From an uncultured Duncaniella sp. (GTDB lineage: Bacteria > Bacteroidota > Bacteroidia > Bacteroidales > Muribaculaceae), in the NCBI GenBank assembly GCA_910576785.1, contig CAJTJG010000004.1, forward strand, positions 1 through 64,000: 64,000 nucleotides of DNA. The letters run 5' to 3'. The stretch's first letter is position 1, and each line of letters starts with the position of its first letter. Below the pieces are notes generated by a model. The model was not told where the DNA came from, did not search any database, and was given only the letters and a program-made list of their open reading frames with translations. A program made the position numbers and the translations under genes. Shown in pieces: positions 51,740 to 60,706 of the stretch.

Positions 51740-54493
51740 ATGAGACTAAAACTGTTTTTACTATTGCTCCTGACGGCCACTATACCGTCGCTGGCACAGA
51801 AAACAGGCATCACCGGCAAGGTAGTAAACACCGACACCGGAGCCCCTGTAGCCGGAGCTACCGTCATCCTTGAGACCCAGGGTCTCAGCGTAGACACTGA
51901 CCCGACGGGAAGTTTCAGCATCACAAACGCTACCCCTGGCGCCGATGCGCTCGTCATCGTGGCCTACGGATACAACGACTACAATGCCGTGGTCGACCTC
52001 GCATCCGGCATCGTGGAAAACCTCGGCATCATCAAGTTGACAGATTCCGACCTGATGACCACCTACTACGAAGATCAGAACGACATGCTCTTCGACCAGG
52101 CCGTACTTGAGGACGAGGAGGGCAATGCCCAGACCATAGCCGCACTCACCGGCGCGAGCGACGACATCTACTATAACGCCGCAAGCTATGACTTCCAGCC
52201 CATGCGCTTCCGTGTGAGAGGTTATGACTCGAAGTATACACAGACATATATCAACGGCATCTCTTTCAACGACCTTGCCCGCGGCCGCTTCAACTACTCC
52301 ACCCTCGGAGGTATGAACCGCGCCTTCCGCGACAAGACATCCGCCCTCGGCTCCGGAGCAGCAGCCTTCGGATTCGGCGATATCGGCGGTGCCACCGACA
52401 TCAACACCACCGCATCCCACTACGCCCCCGGCTTCAACGGATCGTTGGCCTACACCAACAGCAACTATATGCTCCGCGGAATGGTCAACTATGCCACCGG
52501 TCTCAGCAAGAGCGGATGGGCATTCTCGATGTCGGCCGTGGCCCGCTGGGCCAACGAGGGTGTGATCGAAGGCACATTCTACAACTCCTTCGGTCTCTTC
52601 GCCTCACTCGAGAAAGTGTTCAACTCCAAACACTCCCTCAACCTCACCGCCTGGGGCGCCCCCACACAGCGTGCTTCCAACTCGGCCACATTCCTCGAGG
52701 CCTATGAACTCGCCGACAACAACCTCTACAACCCCAACTGGGGATGGCAGGATGGCAAAAAACGTGCATCGCGCATCGTCGAGACCTTCGACCCCACCGT
52801 TGTGCTCAACTGGGAGTGGAAACCCTCGCGCAACACATCGCTCAACACCGGTGTGGCATTCCGTTCCATCCACTACTCCACATCGAGCATCAACTGGTAC
52901 GACGGTCCCGATCCCCGTCCCGACTACTACCGTTACTTCCCCAGCTTCTACAAGGATGATGAAGTAGCCTACGAACTCTATACCGACCTCTGGAAGCACG
53001 ACGAGGACTTCCGCCAGATCAAGTGGGACCAGCTCTACCAGGCCAACTACATGAACAAGATCTATGGCCGCGGCGGCAACCCCGACAACCATGCCTCGAG
53101 CTACATACTCGACGACCGTCACAGCAACCAGACCAACTGGGTGTTCAACTCGCTGCTCAACCACCGTCTCAACGACAACATGACCCTCCAGGCCGGTGTG
53201 AGCGTCAACCATACCAGCGCCCACTACTTCAAGACCGTCCGCGACCTTCTCGGCGGCGAATACTGGATCGACGTCAACAAGTTCTCCGAACGCGATTTCC
53301 CCTCCAACCCCGACATCCTTCAGAGCGACCTTCGCAACCCCAACCGCAAGGTGGGCAAGGGCGACACATTCGACTATGACTACTACATCAACGCCCTTCA
53401 GGCCACAGCATGGATCCAGAACATGATCACACTCCCCCAGTGGGACATCAACTACGGTCTCAAGATCGGCTACACCCAGTTCCAGCGCGACGGTAAGATG
53501 CAGGCCGGTCTCGACCCCGAGCATTCACTTGGCAAGGGTTCGACCCACCGCTTCGACACCGGCGCACTCAAAGCCGGCGCCACCTACAAGATCGATGGCC
53601 GCAACTACATCTCCGCCCATGCTTCATACAGCACACAGGCTCCTCTGTTTGAGTACTCCTACATCTCGCCCCGTTACCGCGAGAAAGCCATCGATGGACT
53701 GCAGAACGAACGCATCGCATCGTTTGACCTCTCCTACATATGGAACTACCGCCGTTTCCGCGGCTCCATCACCGGATTCTGGACCGACATGATGGACCAG
53801 ACAGAGCGCTCCTCGTTCTACGACGAGCAGTACTCCACATTCATGAACTACGTGCTCCAGGGCGTGCACACCCGCTACAAAGGTATCGAACTCGGTGCCG
53901 CCTACAAGATCACACCATCAATCACCCTCAGCCTCGCCGGTACGGTGGCACGCTACCAGTACTGCAACAATCCCATGGGCACACGTTCATATGAGAACGG
54001 TCTGCGTGAGGATATGACACAGCAGGTGTTCCTCAAGAACTACTATCTGGGCGGCACTCCCCAGCTTGCCGGCAATATCGGCATCGACTGGGCTGCTCCC
54101 GGCTCATGGTTCTTCAACGTCAACGCCTCATGGATGGGCGACGCCTACGTAAACCTCTCGCCCATACGCCACGAGGCACTCCCCGACCTCTGGGAGAAAT
54201 ACCCCGACGAGGGCGACCTCACGGCAGCAATGGAGTCGCTTGCCAACCAGGACAAACTCAAAGACGCATTCGTGCTCAACGCCTCCATAGGCAAGGTTGT
54301 CTACATCAACCGCAAGGTCTCGATGAACTTCAACCTCAATGTCGACAACATCCTCAACAACCGCAACATCCAGACCTACGGTTACCAGCAGGGTCGTTTC
54401 GACTACACCAACTATGACGCCCAGAAATACCCCAACAAATACTTCTACGCACAGGGCATCAAGGTATACTTCAATGTAGGCGTGCGCTTCTGA
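51740..54493 (+). CDS. TonB-dependent receptor with carboxypeptidase-regulatory-like domain
   Basis: 917 residues: signal peptide (about 1-19), a carboxypeptidase-D regulatory-like domain (about 22-105, GITGKVVNTDTGAPVAGATV), the plug (about 110-240, with MRFRVRGYDSKYTQTYINGI) and a 22-strand barrel ending in aromatic VYFNVGVRF. It imports substrates across the outer membrane using TonB energy. Unlike SusC systems it is not followed by a susD gene; two DUF5689 lipoproteins take that place. It starts 60 nt after the kinase gene. Confidence 0.92.
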   Translation: MRLKLFLLLLLTATIPSLAQKTGITGKVVNTDTGAPVAGATVILETQGLSVDTDPTGSFSITNATPGADALVIVAYGYNDYNAVVDLASGIVENLGIIKLTDSDLMTTYYEDQNDMLFDQAVLEDEEGNAQTIAALTGASDDIYYNAASYDFQPMRFRVRGYDSKYTQTYINGISFNDLARGRFNYSTLGGMNRAFRDKTSALGSGAAAFGFGDIGGATDINTTASHYAPGFNGSLAYTNSNYMLRGMVNYATGLSKSGWAFSMSAVARWANEGVIEGTFYNSFGLFASLEKVFNSKHSLNLTAWGAPTQRASNSATFLEAYELADNNLYNPNWGWQDGKKRASRIVETFDPTVVLNWEWKPSRNTSLNTGVAFRSIHYSTSSINWYDGPDPRPDYYRYFPSFYKDDEVAYELYTDLWKHDEDFRQIKWDQLYQANYMNKIYGRGGNPDNHASSYILDDRHSNQTNWVFNSLLNHRLNDNMTLQAGVSVNHTSAHYFKTVRDLLGGEYWIDVNKFSERDFPSNPDILQSDLRNPNRKVGKGDTFDYDYYINALQATAWIQNMITLPQWDINYGLKIGYTQFQRDGKMQAGLDPEHSLGKGSTHRFDTGALKAGATYKIDGRNYISAHASYSTQAPLFEYSYISPRYREKAIDGLQNERIASFDLSYIWNYRRFRGSITGFWTDMMDQTERSSFYDEQYSTFMNYVLQGVHTRYKGIELGAAYKITPSITLSLAGTVARYQYCNNPMGTRSYENGLREDMTQQVFLKNYYLGGTPQLAGNIGIDWAAPGSWFFNVNASWMGDAYVNLSPIRHEALPDLWEKYPDEGDLTAAMESLANQDKLKDAFVLNASIGKVVYINRKVSMNFNLNVDNILNNRNIQTYGYQQGRFDYTNYDAQKYPNKYFYAQGIKVYFNVGVRF

Positions 54494-54546
54494 GCCGCTC
54501 CATCATCCAGCAAATGATCAAACATACTCAAAGAATACATCCACGT

Positions 54547-56415
54547 ATGAAACTCTATAAATCACTTTTCGCCATGCTCGCGGTGGCCTCCGCCGCAGCT
54601 GTGACGGGCTGCGATGACGACTTCGAGACCCCTCCGGTGATCATCCCCGAGGCTACCTACGAGGTCAACACAGCCATCGCCGACTTCAAGACCGAATACT
54701 GGCAGTATGCCACGGGCGATGCATTCGCTCCGGTTCCTGTCAACATGGAGGGAGACAGCATCATAATAGGCGGCACAATCGTATCGTCCGACGATACCGG
54801 CAACATGTTCAAGCAGATAGTCGTGCAGGACGAGAGCGGCGCCGTGCTCATCGGCGTGAACGCCTCCGGCCTCAATGAAGGCCGCTACAAGCTGGGCGAG
54901 GAGGTGCGTGTCAATGTCACCGGCCTCTATGTAGGCAATTACAACCAGCTCTTCCAGGTGGGCACACCATACGAAGGCAAGATCGGCCGTGTGGACGAGG
55001 ATCTCTTCAATCTCCACGCACAGGTCAACGGACTCCCTTCCCCCGAGGCTTTGGCCAACCTCACCACCACTCTCACCATCGGTGAGATAGCCCCGCTCAA
55101 AAATGACAAGAACGCCCTGATCAAATACCAGAGCACACGCGTAACATTCAACGACGTCACATTTGAAGGCGGCGGCTCTCTCGCATGGAGTGAAAACCCC
55201 GGCGGACAGTACTACACCACCCGCTACATCAAGGACACCGAGGGCAACCGCATGGCCGTCAACACTTCCAACCGCTGCACATTCGCATCCGACATCCTCC
55301 CCAAGGGCACCGGATCCGTCACAGCCATCCTCAGCTACTTCAAGGGTGACTGGCAGCTCGTGGTGTGCGACCCCGCCACCGACTGCGTAGGCTACGAATT
55401 CGTACAGCCCTCCCCCGCCATCTTCAAGGAGACATTCTCGGCCGGCATAGGCAAGTTCACTATCGAAAATGTGGTGAAACCCAACGAGCTTGAGGCTGTG
55501 TGGAAGTTCGACTCACGCTATGGCATGGTAGCCACCGGATATGACAGCGAATCACGCACCAACTTCGACACCGACAGCTACCTCGTATCGCCCGTCATCG
55601 ACCTCACCGACCAGACCGAGGCATGGCTCATCTTTGACCACGCCATCAACTTCTTCGCAAGCGTCGATGTAGCCAAGAAGCAGGCCACACTCCTCGTGAA
55701 GGAGGACGGAGCCGACTCATGGACACAGCTCACCATACCCCGCTACGGCACCAATCTGGACTACAACTTCGTATCCTCCGGCAATATCGACCTCAAGGCC
55801 TACGCCGGCAAGAAGATCCGCCTGGCGTTCCGCTATCAGTCCACCGCCGCCAAGGCCGGTACATGGGAGGTCAAGAACGTGACCGTACAGCCCAACCCTG
55901 CGGATGACGAGGTTGTTCCCGACGAGCCCGTAGGCCCGACCGACGGCACCGTATTCTCCGAGACCTTCGCTGCAAGCCAGGGTGCATTCACCGTCGAGAA
56001 CGTAGTCATGGACGGTCTGGAATACGTATGGAAATTCTCCGAGACCTACGGCATGGTGGCATCGGCCTTCACCGATAAGGCCCACGCTTCCGACTCCTAT
56101 CTCATCTCACCCGAGATCGATCTCAGCGGAGTCACCGCCGGCAAACTCTCGTTTGACCACGCCGTAAACAAATTCGAGAACCTCGACGCTGTCAAGCAGC
56201 AGTGCACACTCAACATCCGCGAGGCAGGCACCAAGACCTGGACCGTACTCACCATACCCGCGTTCGGCACCAACACCAACTGGACCTTCGTCCCCTCGGG
56301 CGACGTCGACCTTTCGGCCTATGCCGGCAAGAAGATTCAGATTGCCTTCCGCTACACCTCCACCGCCGAGAAAGCTGGATCATGGGAAATCAAGAATGTG
56401 CTTGTCAAAAAATAA
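54547..56415 (+). CDS. DUF5689 lipoprotein with two choice-of-anchor/J-type domains
   Basis: 622 residues from ATG 54547, where a lipoprotein signal begins (MKLYKSLFAM...AVTGC, Cys at 23). DUF5689 spans roughly 30-285, with OB-fold-like strands (IIGGTIVSSDDTGNMFKQIVVQDESG). Two similar beta-sandwich domains follow (about 294-455 and 471-622), each opening ETF.A and ending GTWEVKNV or GSWEIKNV, as in the cleaved-adhesin/choice-of-anchor J group. It probably lies on the cell surface beside the TonB receptor and captures ligand. An upstream ATG at 54514 would break the signal peptide. Confidence 0.85.
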   Translation: MKLYKSLFAMLAVASAAAVTGCDDDFETPPVIIPEATYEVNTAIADFKTEYWQYATGDAFAPVPVNMEGDSIIIGGTIVSSDDTGNMFKQIVVQDESGAVLIGVNASGLNEGRYKLGEEVRVNVTGLYVGNYNQLFQVGTPYEGKIGRVDEDLFNLHAQVNGLPSPEALANLTTTLTIGEIAPLKNDKNALIKYQSTRVTFNDVTFEGGGSLAWSENPGGQYYTTRYIKDTEGNRMAVNTSNRCTFASDILPKGTGSVTAILSYFKGDWQLVVCDPATDCVGYEFVQPSPAIFKETFSAGIGKFTIENVVKPNELEAVWKFDSRYGMVATGYDSESRTNFDTDSYLVSPVIDLTDQTEAWLIFDHAINFFASVDVAKKQATLLVKEDGADSWTQLTIPRYGTNLDYNFVSSGNIDLKAYAGKKIRLAFRYQSTAAKAGTWEVKNVTVQPNPADDEVVPDEPVGPTDGTVFSETFAASQGAFTVENVVMDGLEYVWKFSETYGMVASAFTDKAHASDSYLISPEIDLSGVTAGKLSFDHAVNKFENLDAVKQQCTLNIREAGTKTWTVLTIPAFGTNTNWTFVPSGDVDLSAYAGKKIQIAFRYTSTAEKAGSWEIKNVLVKK

Positions 56416-56449
56416 TATCAACGCATCATCCCGCATATAACGACGACAT

Positions 56450-58978
56450 ATGAGAAATCTCAAGACATACATGAGCCTGCTCTTCATGGGAGCACTCGCG
56501 CTCACCTCCTGCCAGGACGATTTTGACGATCCCGCGCAGGTAGATCCGACGTCGACATGGCTCACCGACACCGACCGCTACGAGATCAAGACCATCAACG
56601 AGATCAAGACCACCTACTGGCAGGCCGGCGACAACTATTACACCACCATCGGCGAGGGCACCGACGGCAAGCACCTCCTTGTCAAGGGCCACATCATCTC
56701 CTCCGACGCCTCCGGCAATATCTACAAGTCACTCGTCATCCAGGACGCCACCGGCGCTCTCGCCATGAGCGTCAACGCCAACTCGATGAACGTCAAGTAT
56801 CGCCGCGGTCAGGAGATGGTCATCGACCTCACAGGTATGACCATAGGTAAATACTCCGGTCTCGAGCAGCTCGGATTCCCTGAGGAGTCGGCCCAGTACG
56901 GCCAGCAGACCACCTTCATGCCCTATGAGTTCTTCCAGGAGCACATCCAGCTCAACGGCATGCCTGAGCTTGCCAAGGTGGATACCCTCGTGGTGAAGGG
57001 TGCTGAGATCACCGGTGGTGGCGACGCCAACCTCATCAAGTGGCAGAGCCAGCTCGTGCGCTTCAACAACTGCCACTTCGAGGAAGCAGGCAAGGAACCC
57101 TTCGGCATAGAGAAGGAGAACACCAACCGCGTGCTCATTACCGAGGACAACACCAAGATCAACGTCCGCACCAGCGGCTACTCCAACTTCTACACCGACA
57201 TCCTTCCCAAGGGCAACGGTGACGTTGTCGGCATCCTCGGCTACTACGCCGGATCGAGCGATACAGGCAACAACTGGCAGCTCACCCTCATCGACCGCAA
57301 CGGATGCATGAATTTCGGTAATCCCACCGTAGGCCCGGGTGCCGAGAACAATCCCTACACTGTCGACGAGGCCATCTCCGTAATGGCCGGCAACGGCACA
57401 GCCACACAGGTATGGACCACCGGTTATATCGTTGGTGCGGTAGCACCCTTCGTCACCGAGGTCACCAAGAACGAGGATATCCAGTTCACAGCCACCCCCG
57501 AGCTTGACAACACCCTTGTCATCGCCTCGACTCCCGACTGCAAGGACTGGAGCAAGTGCATGGTCATCTCTCTCCCGCAGGGATCCAAACTCCGCGAGTA
57601 TGGCAACCTTGTGGACCACAAGGAGAACTATGGCAAGCAGATATGGCTCATAGGCAACTTCGCCAAAGTACTCGGAACATACGGCATCACCGGCAACAAC
57701 GGTACGCCATCCGAATTCCGCATCGACGGTGTCGAGATTCCGGGTGACGAGCCCACACCTCCCGCAGGTGATGGTGACGGCACCGAGGCCAACCCCTATT
57801 CTGTAAGTCAGATCATAGCCAAGGGCACCGACTTCACACAGACCGGTGTATACATCAAGGGCTATATCGTGGGCGCTGTCAACGACAAGAGCTGGACTGC
57901 CGCCTCCACCGAGTGGGCTGCACCCTTCACCCTCAACACCAACATCCTCATTGCCGACTCTCCCACCGAGAATGACTGGACAAAGTGTGTGCCCGTGCAG
58001 CTCCCCTCAGGTTCCGTCCGTGACGGCCTCAACCTCGTAGCCAATCCCGGCAACCTCGGCAAGCAGGCCACCTTGCTTGGAAATGTCGAGAAGTATTTCG
58101 GCAAACCCGGTTTCAAGGGTGTGACATCCTTCACCCTCGACGGCCAGGGCACTGACCCCAATCCACCGACACCTCCCGTAACAGGTGGTGACGGTACCGA
58201 GACAAGCCCCTTCAGCGTGGCCGACATCATTGCTAAGGGCACAAGCTTCACACAGACCGGAGCATATGTGAAAGGCTACATCGTTGGTGCTATCGGCGAC
58301 AAGAGCTGGACTGCTGAGTCGTCCGAGTGGGCTGCTCCCTTCACTCTCAAGACCAATGTCATGATAGCCGACTCGCCCACCGAGAAAGACTGGACAAAAT
58401 GCGTGCCCGTACAGCTCCCCGCCGGTACAGTACGTGACGAGCTCAACCTCGTGGACCATCCCGAGAATCTCGGCAAGCAGGTCACTCTGGGCGGAAACGT
58501 GGAGAAGTACTTCGGCAAACCCGGCTTCAAGGGCGTGACATCCTATACTCTCGACGGACAAGGCACGGGCGGTGACACCCCCGAGCCCCCCACCCCACCC
58601 GTATCCGGCGGTGACGGCACTGAGGCAAGCCCCTACTCCCCGACAGAGATTATCACTCTCGGCACCTCCTACACTCAGACCGGTGCCTATGTGACTGGCT
58701 ATATCGTAGGTGCCATCGGCGACAAGAGCTGGAGCGCAGAGTCGTCCGAATGGGCTGCTCCCTTCACCCTCAAAACCAACCTCATGATCGCCGCTTCAGC
58801 CGACGAGAAGGATTGGACCAAGTGCGTACCCGTGCAGCTCCCCGCCGGCACAGTACGTGACGAACTCAACCTCGTGGATCATCCCGAGAATCTCGGCAAG
58901 AAGGTCACTCTGACCGGCAATGTCGAGAAGTACTTCGGCAAACCCGGTTTCAAGGGTGTGACATCCTACAAATTCTGA
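56450..58978 (+). CDS. DUF5689 lipoprotein with four DUF6359 repeats
   Basis: 842 residues with lipobox ALTSC (Cys at about 21). DUF5689 occupies about 45-290; four DUF6359 domains follow at about 299-425, 442-565, 580-703 and 721-842, each with the motif (V)KGYIVGA, a threonine/asparagine-rich TN.LIA-type strand, a CVPVQLP block and GNVEKYFGKPG. Proline/glycine linkers separate them (e.g. NPPTPPVTGGDGTE). The last two are nearly identical at DNA level. The DUF5689 and DUF6359 folds resemble OB domains of extracellular nucleases, so binding of nucleic acid is possible. It completes the operon with the receptor. Confidence 0.85.
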   Translation: MRNLKTYMSLLFMGALALTSCQDDFDDPAQVDPTSTWLTDTDRYEIKTINEIKTTYWQAGDNYYTTIGEGTDGKHLLVKGHIISSDASGNIYKSLVIQDATGALAMSVNANSMNVKYRRGQEMVIDLTGMTIGKYSGLEQLGFPEESAQYGQQTTFMPYEFFQEHIQLNGMPELAKVDTLVVKGAEITGGGDANLIKWQSQLVRFNNCHFEEAGKEPFGIEKENTNRVLITEDNTKINVRTSGYSNFYTDILPKGNGDVVGILGYYAGSSDTGNNWQLTLIDRNGCMNFGNPTVGPGAENNPYTVDEAISVMAGNGTATQVWTTGYIVGAVAPFVTEVTKNEDIQFTATPELDNTLVIASTPDCKDWSKCMVISLPQGSKLREYGNLVDHKENYGKQIWLIGNFAKVLGTYGITGNNGTPSEFRIDGVEIPGDEPTPPAGDGDGTEANPYSVSQIIAKGTDFTQTGVYIKGYIVGAVNDKSWTAASTEWAAPFTLNTNILIADSPTENDWTKCVPVQLPSGSVRDGLNLVANPGNLGKQATLLGNVEKYFGKPGFKGVTSFTLDGQGTDPNPPTPPVTGGDGTETSPFSVADIIAKGTSFTQTGAYVKGYIVGAIGDKSWTAESSEWAAPFTLKTNVMIADSPTEKDWTKCVPVQLPAGTVRDELNLVDHPENLGKQVTLGGNVEKYFGKPGFKGVTSYTLDGQGTGGDTPEPPTPPVSGGDGTEASPYSPTEIITLGTSYTQTGAYVTGYIVGAIGDKSWSAESSEWAAPFTLKTNLMIAASADEKDWTKCVPVQLPAGTVRDELNLVDHPENLGKKVTLTGNVEKYFGKPGFKGVTSYKF
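57774..58975 (+). repeat. Tandem in-gene repeat (three copies, about 370-420 bp)
   Basis: Units begin at 57774, 58187 and 58610, each with GGTGACGG(C/T)AC, with periods of 413 and 423 bp; each encodes one DUF6359 domain plus linker. Copies two and three differ at few positions over long stretches (e.g. 58401-58490 against 58824-58913), pointing to recent duplication or gene conversion. Confidence 0.9.
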
Positions 58979-59042
58979 AACACCCCACTCCATCCACTGC
59001 CCCACGTCATAATTGACTGAGCTGTGTCATAATTGATAGAAA

Positions 59043-59147
59043 GATACATAAGGACAAAGAAGGGACAAAAGGGACAGAAAGTAATTATTTATCATACAGA
59101 TAATTAATATTTCTGTCCCTTTTGTCCCTTCTTTGTCCTTATGTATC
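59043..59147. repeat. Palindromic repeat element, copy 2
   Basis: Perfect 38-bp inverted repeat (59043-59080 with 59110-59147), a longer stem than copy 1, with the same 29-nt spacer apart from one base. The outer flanks (TGTGTCATAATTGATAG on the left, CTATATTTTGACACACC on the right) continue the dyad imperfectly. Confidence 0.88.
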
Positions 59148-59271
59148 CTTCTATATTTTGACACACCACCATATAGCACACACATCTATCCACTCTTGCC
59201 GTCAATGCCCACCGGAAATTCATTTTAATACATTACAACCATATTTTAACTTACGTTTGAGGATTTTTTTG

Positions 59272-59279
59272 TACCTTTG
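59272..59279 (+). promoter_or_regulatory. -7 element before the peptidyl-prolyl isomerase gene
   Basis: TACCTTTG, 9 nt before ATG 59289. A -33 TTTG at the normal distance is not seen, though TTTG at 59256-59259 is closer than usual. Confidence 0.45.
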
Positions 59280-59288
59280 GGCCGTAAT

Positions 59289-60692
59289 ATGCACACATCA
59301 CATTTAATACGCCGAAACAACGTGAAAGCCAAAAACATACTCCTCCCCGCACTCTTCGCACTCATTGGCGCTGTCTATGCCGTGGCCGGTGTCGACAACG
59401 TAGCCGAGGAAGTGGCCTGGGTGGTGGGCGACCAGCCCATATGGAAGTCAGAGATAGAGGAACAGTACCAGAGCATGCTCTATGAGAAGATCCCTGTGAG
59501 CGGCGATCCCTACTGCGTCATCCCCGAGCAGATAGCCATCGAGAAGCTCTATCTCCATCAGGCCGACATGGACACCGTGGAGGTGACAGAGAGCATGGTG
59601 CAGCAGCAGGTGGAGGCACAGATCAACTACTACATCAGCTCGCTCGGCACCAAGGAGAAAGTGGAGCAGATATTCAACAAATCACTCCCCGCCCTGCGCG
59701 AATCGCTCCACGACATGTGGGCAAACAAATCAAGAGTGCAGCAGGTGCAGCGCAACCTCACCAAGGACATCACATCGACACCCGCCGATGTGCGCCGCTA
59801 CTTCGACAAACTTCCTGCCGACAGTATCCCCTACGTACCCACCCAGGTAGAAGTGCAGATCCTTACAGCCGCCCCCGCCATACCCCGCGAGGAGATCGAC
59901 AACGTCAAGGCACGCCTGCGCGACTATGCCGACCGTGTCAACAAGGGTGAGAGCGAATTCTCCACTCTCGCCATCCTCTACTCCGAGGACCCCGGCTCTG
60001 CATCCCGTGGCGGTGAGCTCGGATTCATGGGCCGTGGACAGCTCGTGCCCGAGTACGCAGCCGTGGCCTTCAACCTAAACGACACCAAGAAAGTATCCAA
60101 GATAGTGGAAAGTGAATTCGGCTACCATATAATCCAGCTCATCGAGAAGCGTGGCGACCGTGTGAACACCCGCCACATACTTCTGCGTCCGCGTGTGGCC
60201 GACAAAGACCTCACCGATGCCGTCAACCGTCTCGACTCGCTCCGCACCGACATCGTTGACAACAAGAAATTTACATTTGAGGAAGCTGTGGGCTACCTCT
60301 CGCACGACAAAGACACCCGCAACAACCGCGGTGTTATGGTCAACGCCGAAAACGGCACCTCACGCTTCGGCATGGGCGATCTGCCCCAGGAAGTGGCCAA
60401 GGAGGTAAACAAACTCCAGCCCGGAGAGATCTCACAGGCATTCATAATGAAGGATCCCAAGACCAACCAAGACATCGTGGCTCTGGTCAAGCTCACCTCG
60501 CGCATCGAAGGCCACAAGGCCAACCTCTCCGATGACTATCAGGCCATCAAGAACATGTATGAGCACGCACGTCAGACCGAGGTGCTCGACGAATGGCTTG
60601 CCAAGAAAATCAAGGAGACATACGTGCGCATCGAGGACGGATGGCGCGACTGCGAGTTCAAGCACACCGGCTGGATAAAGCAGAACAACTGA
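59289..60692 (+). CDS. SurA-like peptidyl-prolyl isomerase
   Basis: 467 residues from ATG 59289. A GTG at 59322 would give a signal peptide that begins directly with VKAKNILLPALFALIGAVYA and is equally plausible, as the -7 element lies only 9 nt before 59289. A SurA_N-like helical region (about 45-165) is followed by a rotamase domain (about 180-290, with SEDPGSASRGGELGFMGRGQLVPEY), and a second, weaker one. It acts in the periplasm to help fold outer membrane proteins, consistent with the following OstA-like gene. Confidence 0.87.
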   Translation: MHTSHLIRRNNVKAKNILLPALFALIGAVYAVAGVDNVAEEVAWVVGDQPIWKSEIEEQYQSMLYEKIPVSGDPYCVIPEQIAIEKLYLHQADMDTVEVTESMVQQQVEAQINYYISSLGTKEKVEQIFNKSLPALRESLHDMWANKSRVQQVQRNLTKDITSTPADVRRYFDKLPADSIPYVPTQVEVQILTAAPAIPREEIDNVKARLRDYADRVNKGESEFSTLAILYSEDPGSASRGGELGFMGRGQLVPEYAAVAFNLNDTKKVSKIVESEFGYHIIQLIEKRGDRVNTRHILLRPRVADKDLTDAVNRLDSLRTDIVDNKKFTFEEAVGYLSHDKDTRNNRGVMVNAENGTSRFGMGDLPQEVAKEVNKLQPGEISQAFIMKDPKTNQDIVALVKLTSRIEGHKANLSDDYQAIKNMYEHARQTEVLDEWLAKKIKETYVRIEDGWRDCEFKHTGWIKQNN

Positions 60693-60706
60693 TCAGGTGA
60701 CAGGTA

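Larger units (their letters stand above)
58979..59288. other. Intergenic region with palindromic repeat
   Basis: 310 nt between the DUF6359 lipoprotein and the peptidyl-prolyl isomerase. It holds palindromic repeat copy 2, two direct copies of GTCATAATTGA (59006-59016 and 59026-59036, 20 bp apart) and a -7 element at 59272-59279. No gene was seen. Confidence 0.6.

Noticed and set aside
57774..58975. Tandem repeat as an assembly artefact
   Set aside because: Periods differ (413 and 423 bp) and units contain private substitutions and linker differences, so the copies are real, although copy number should be verified.
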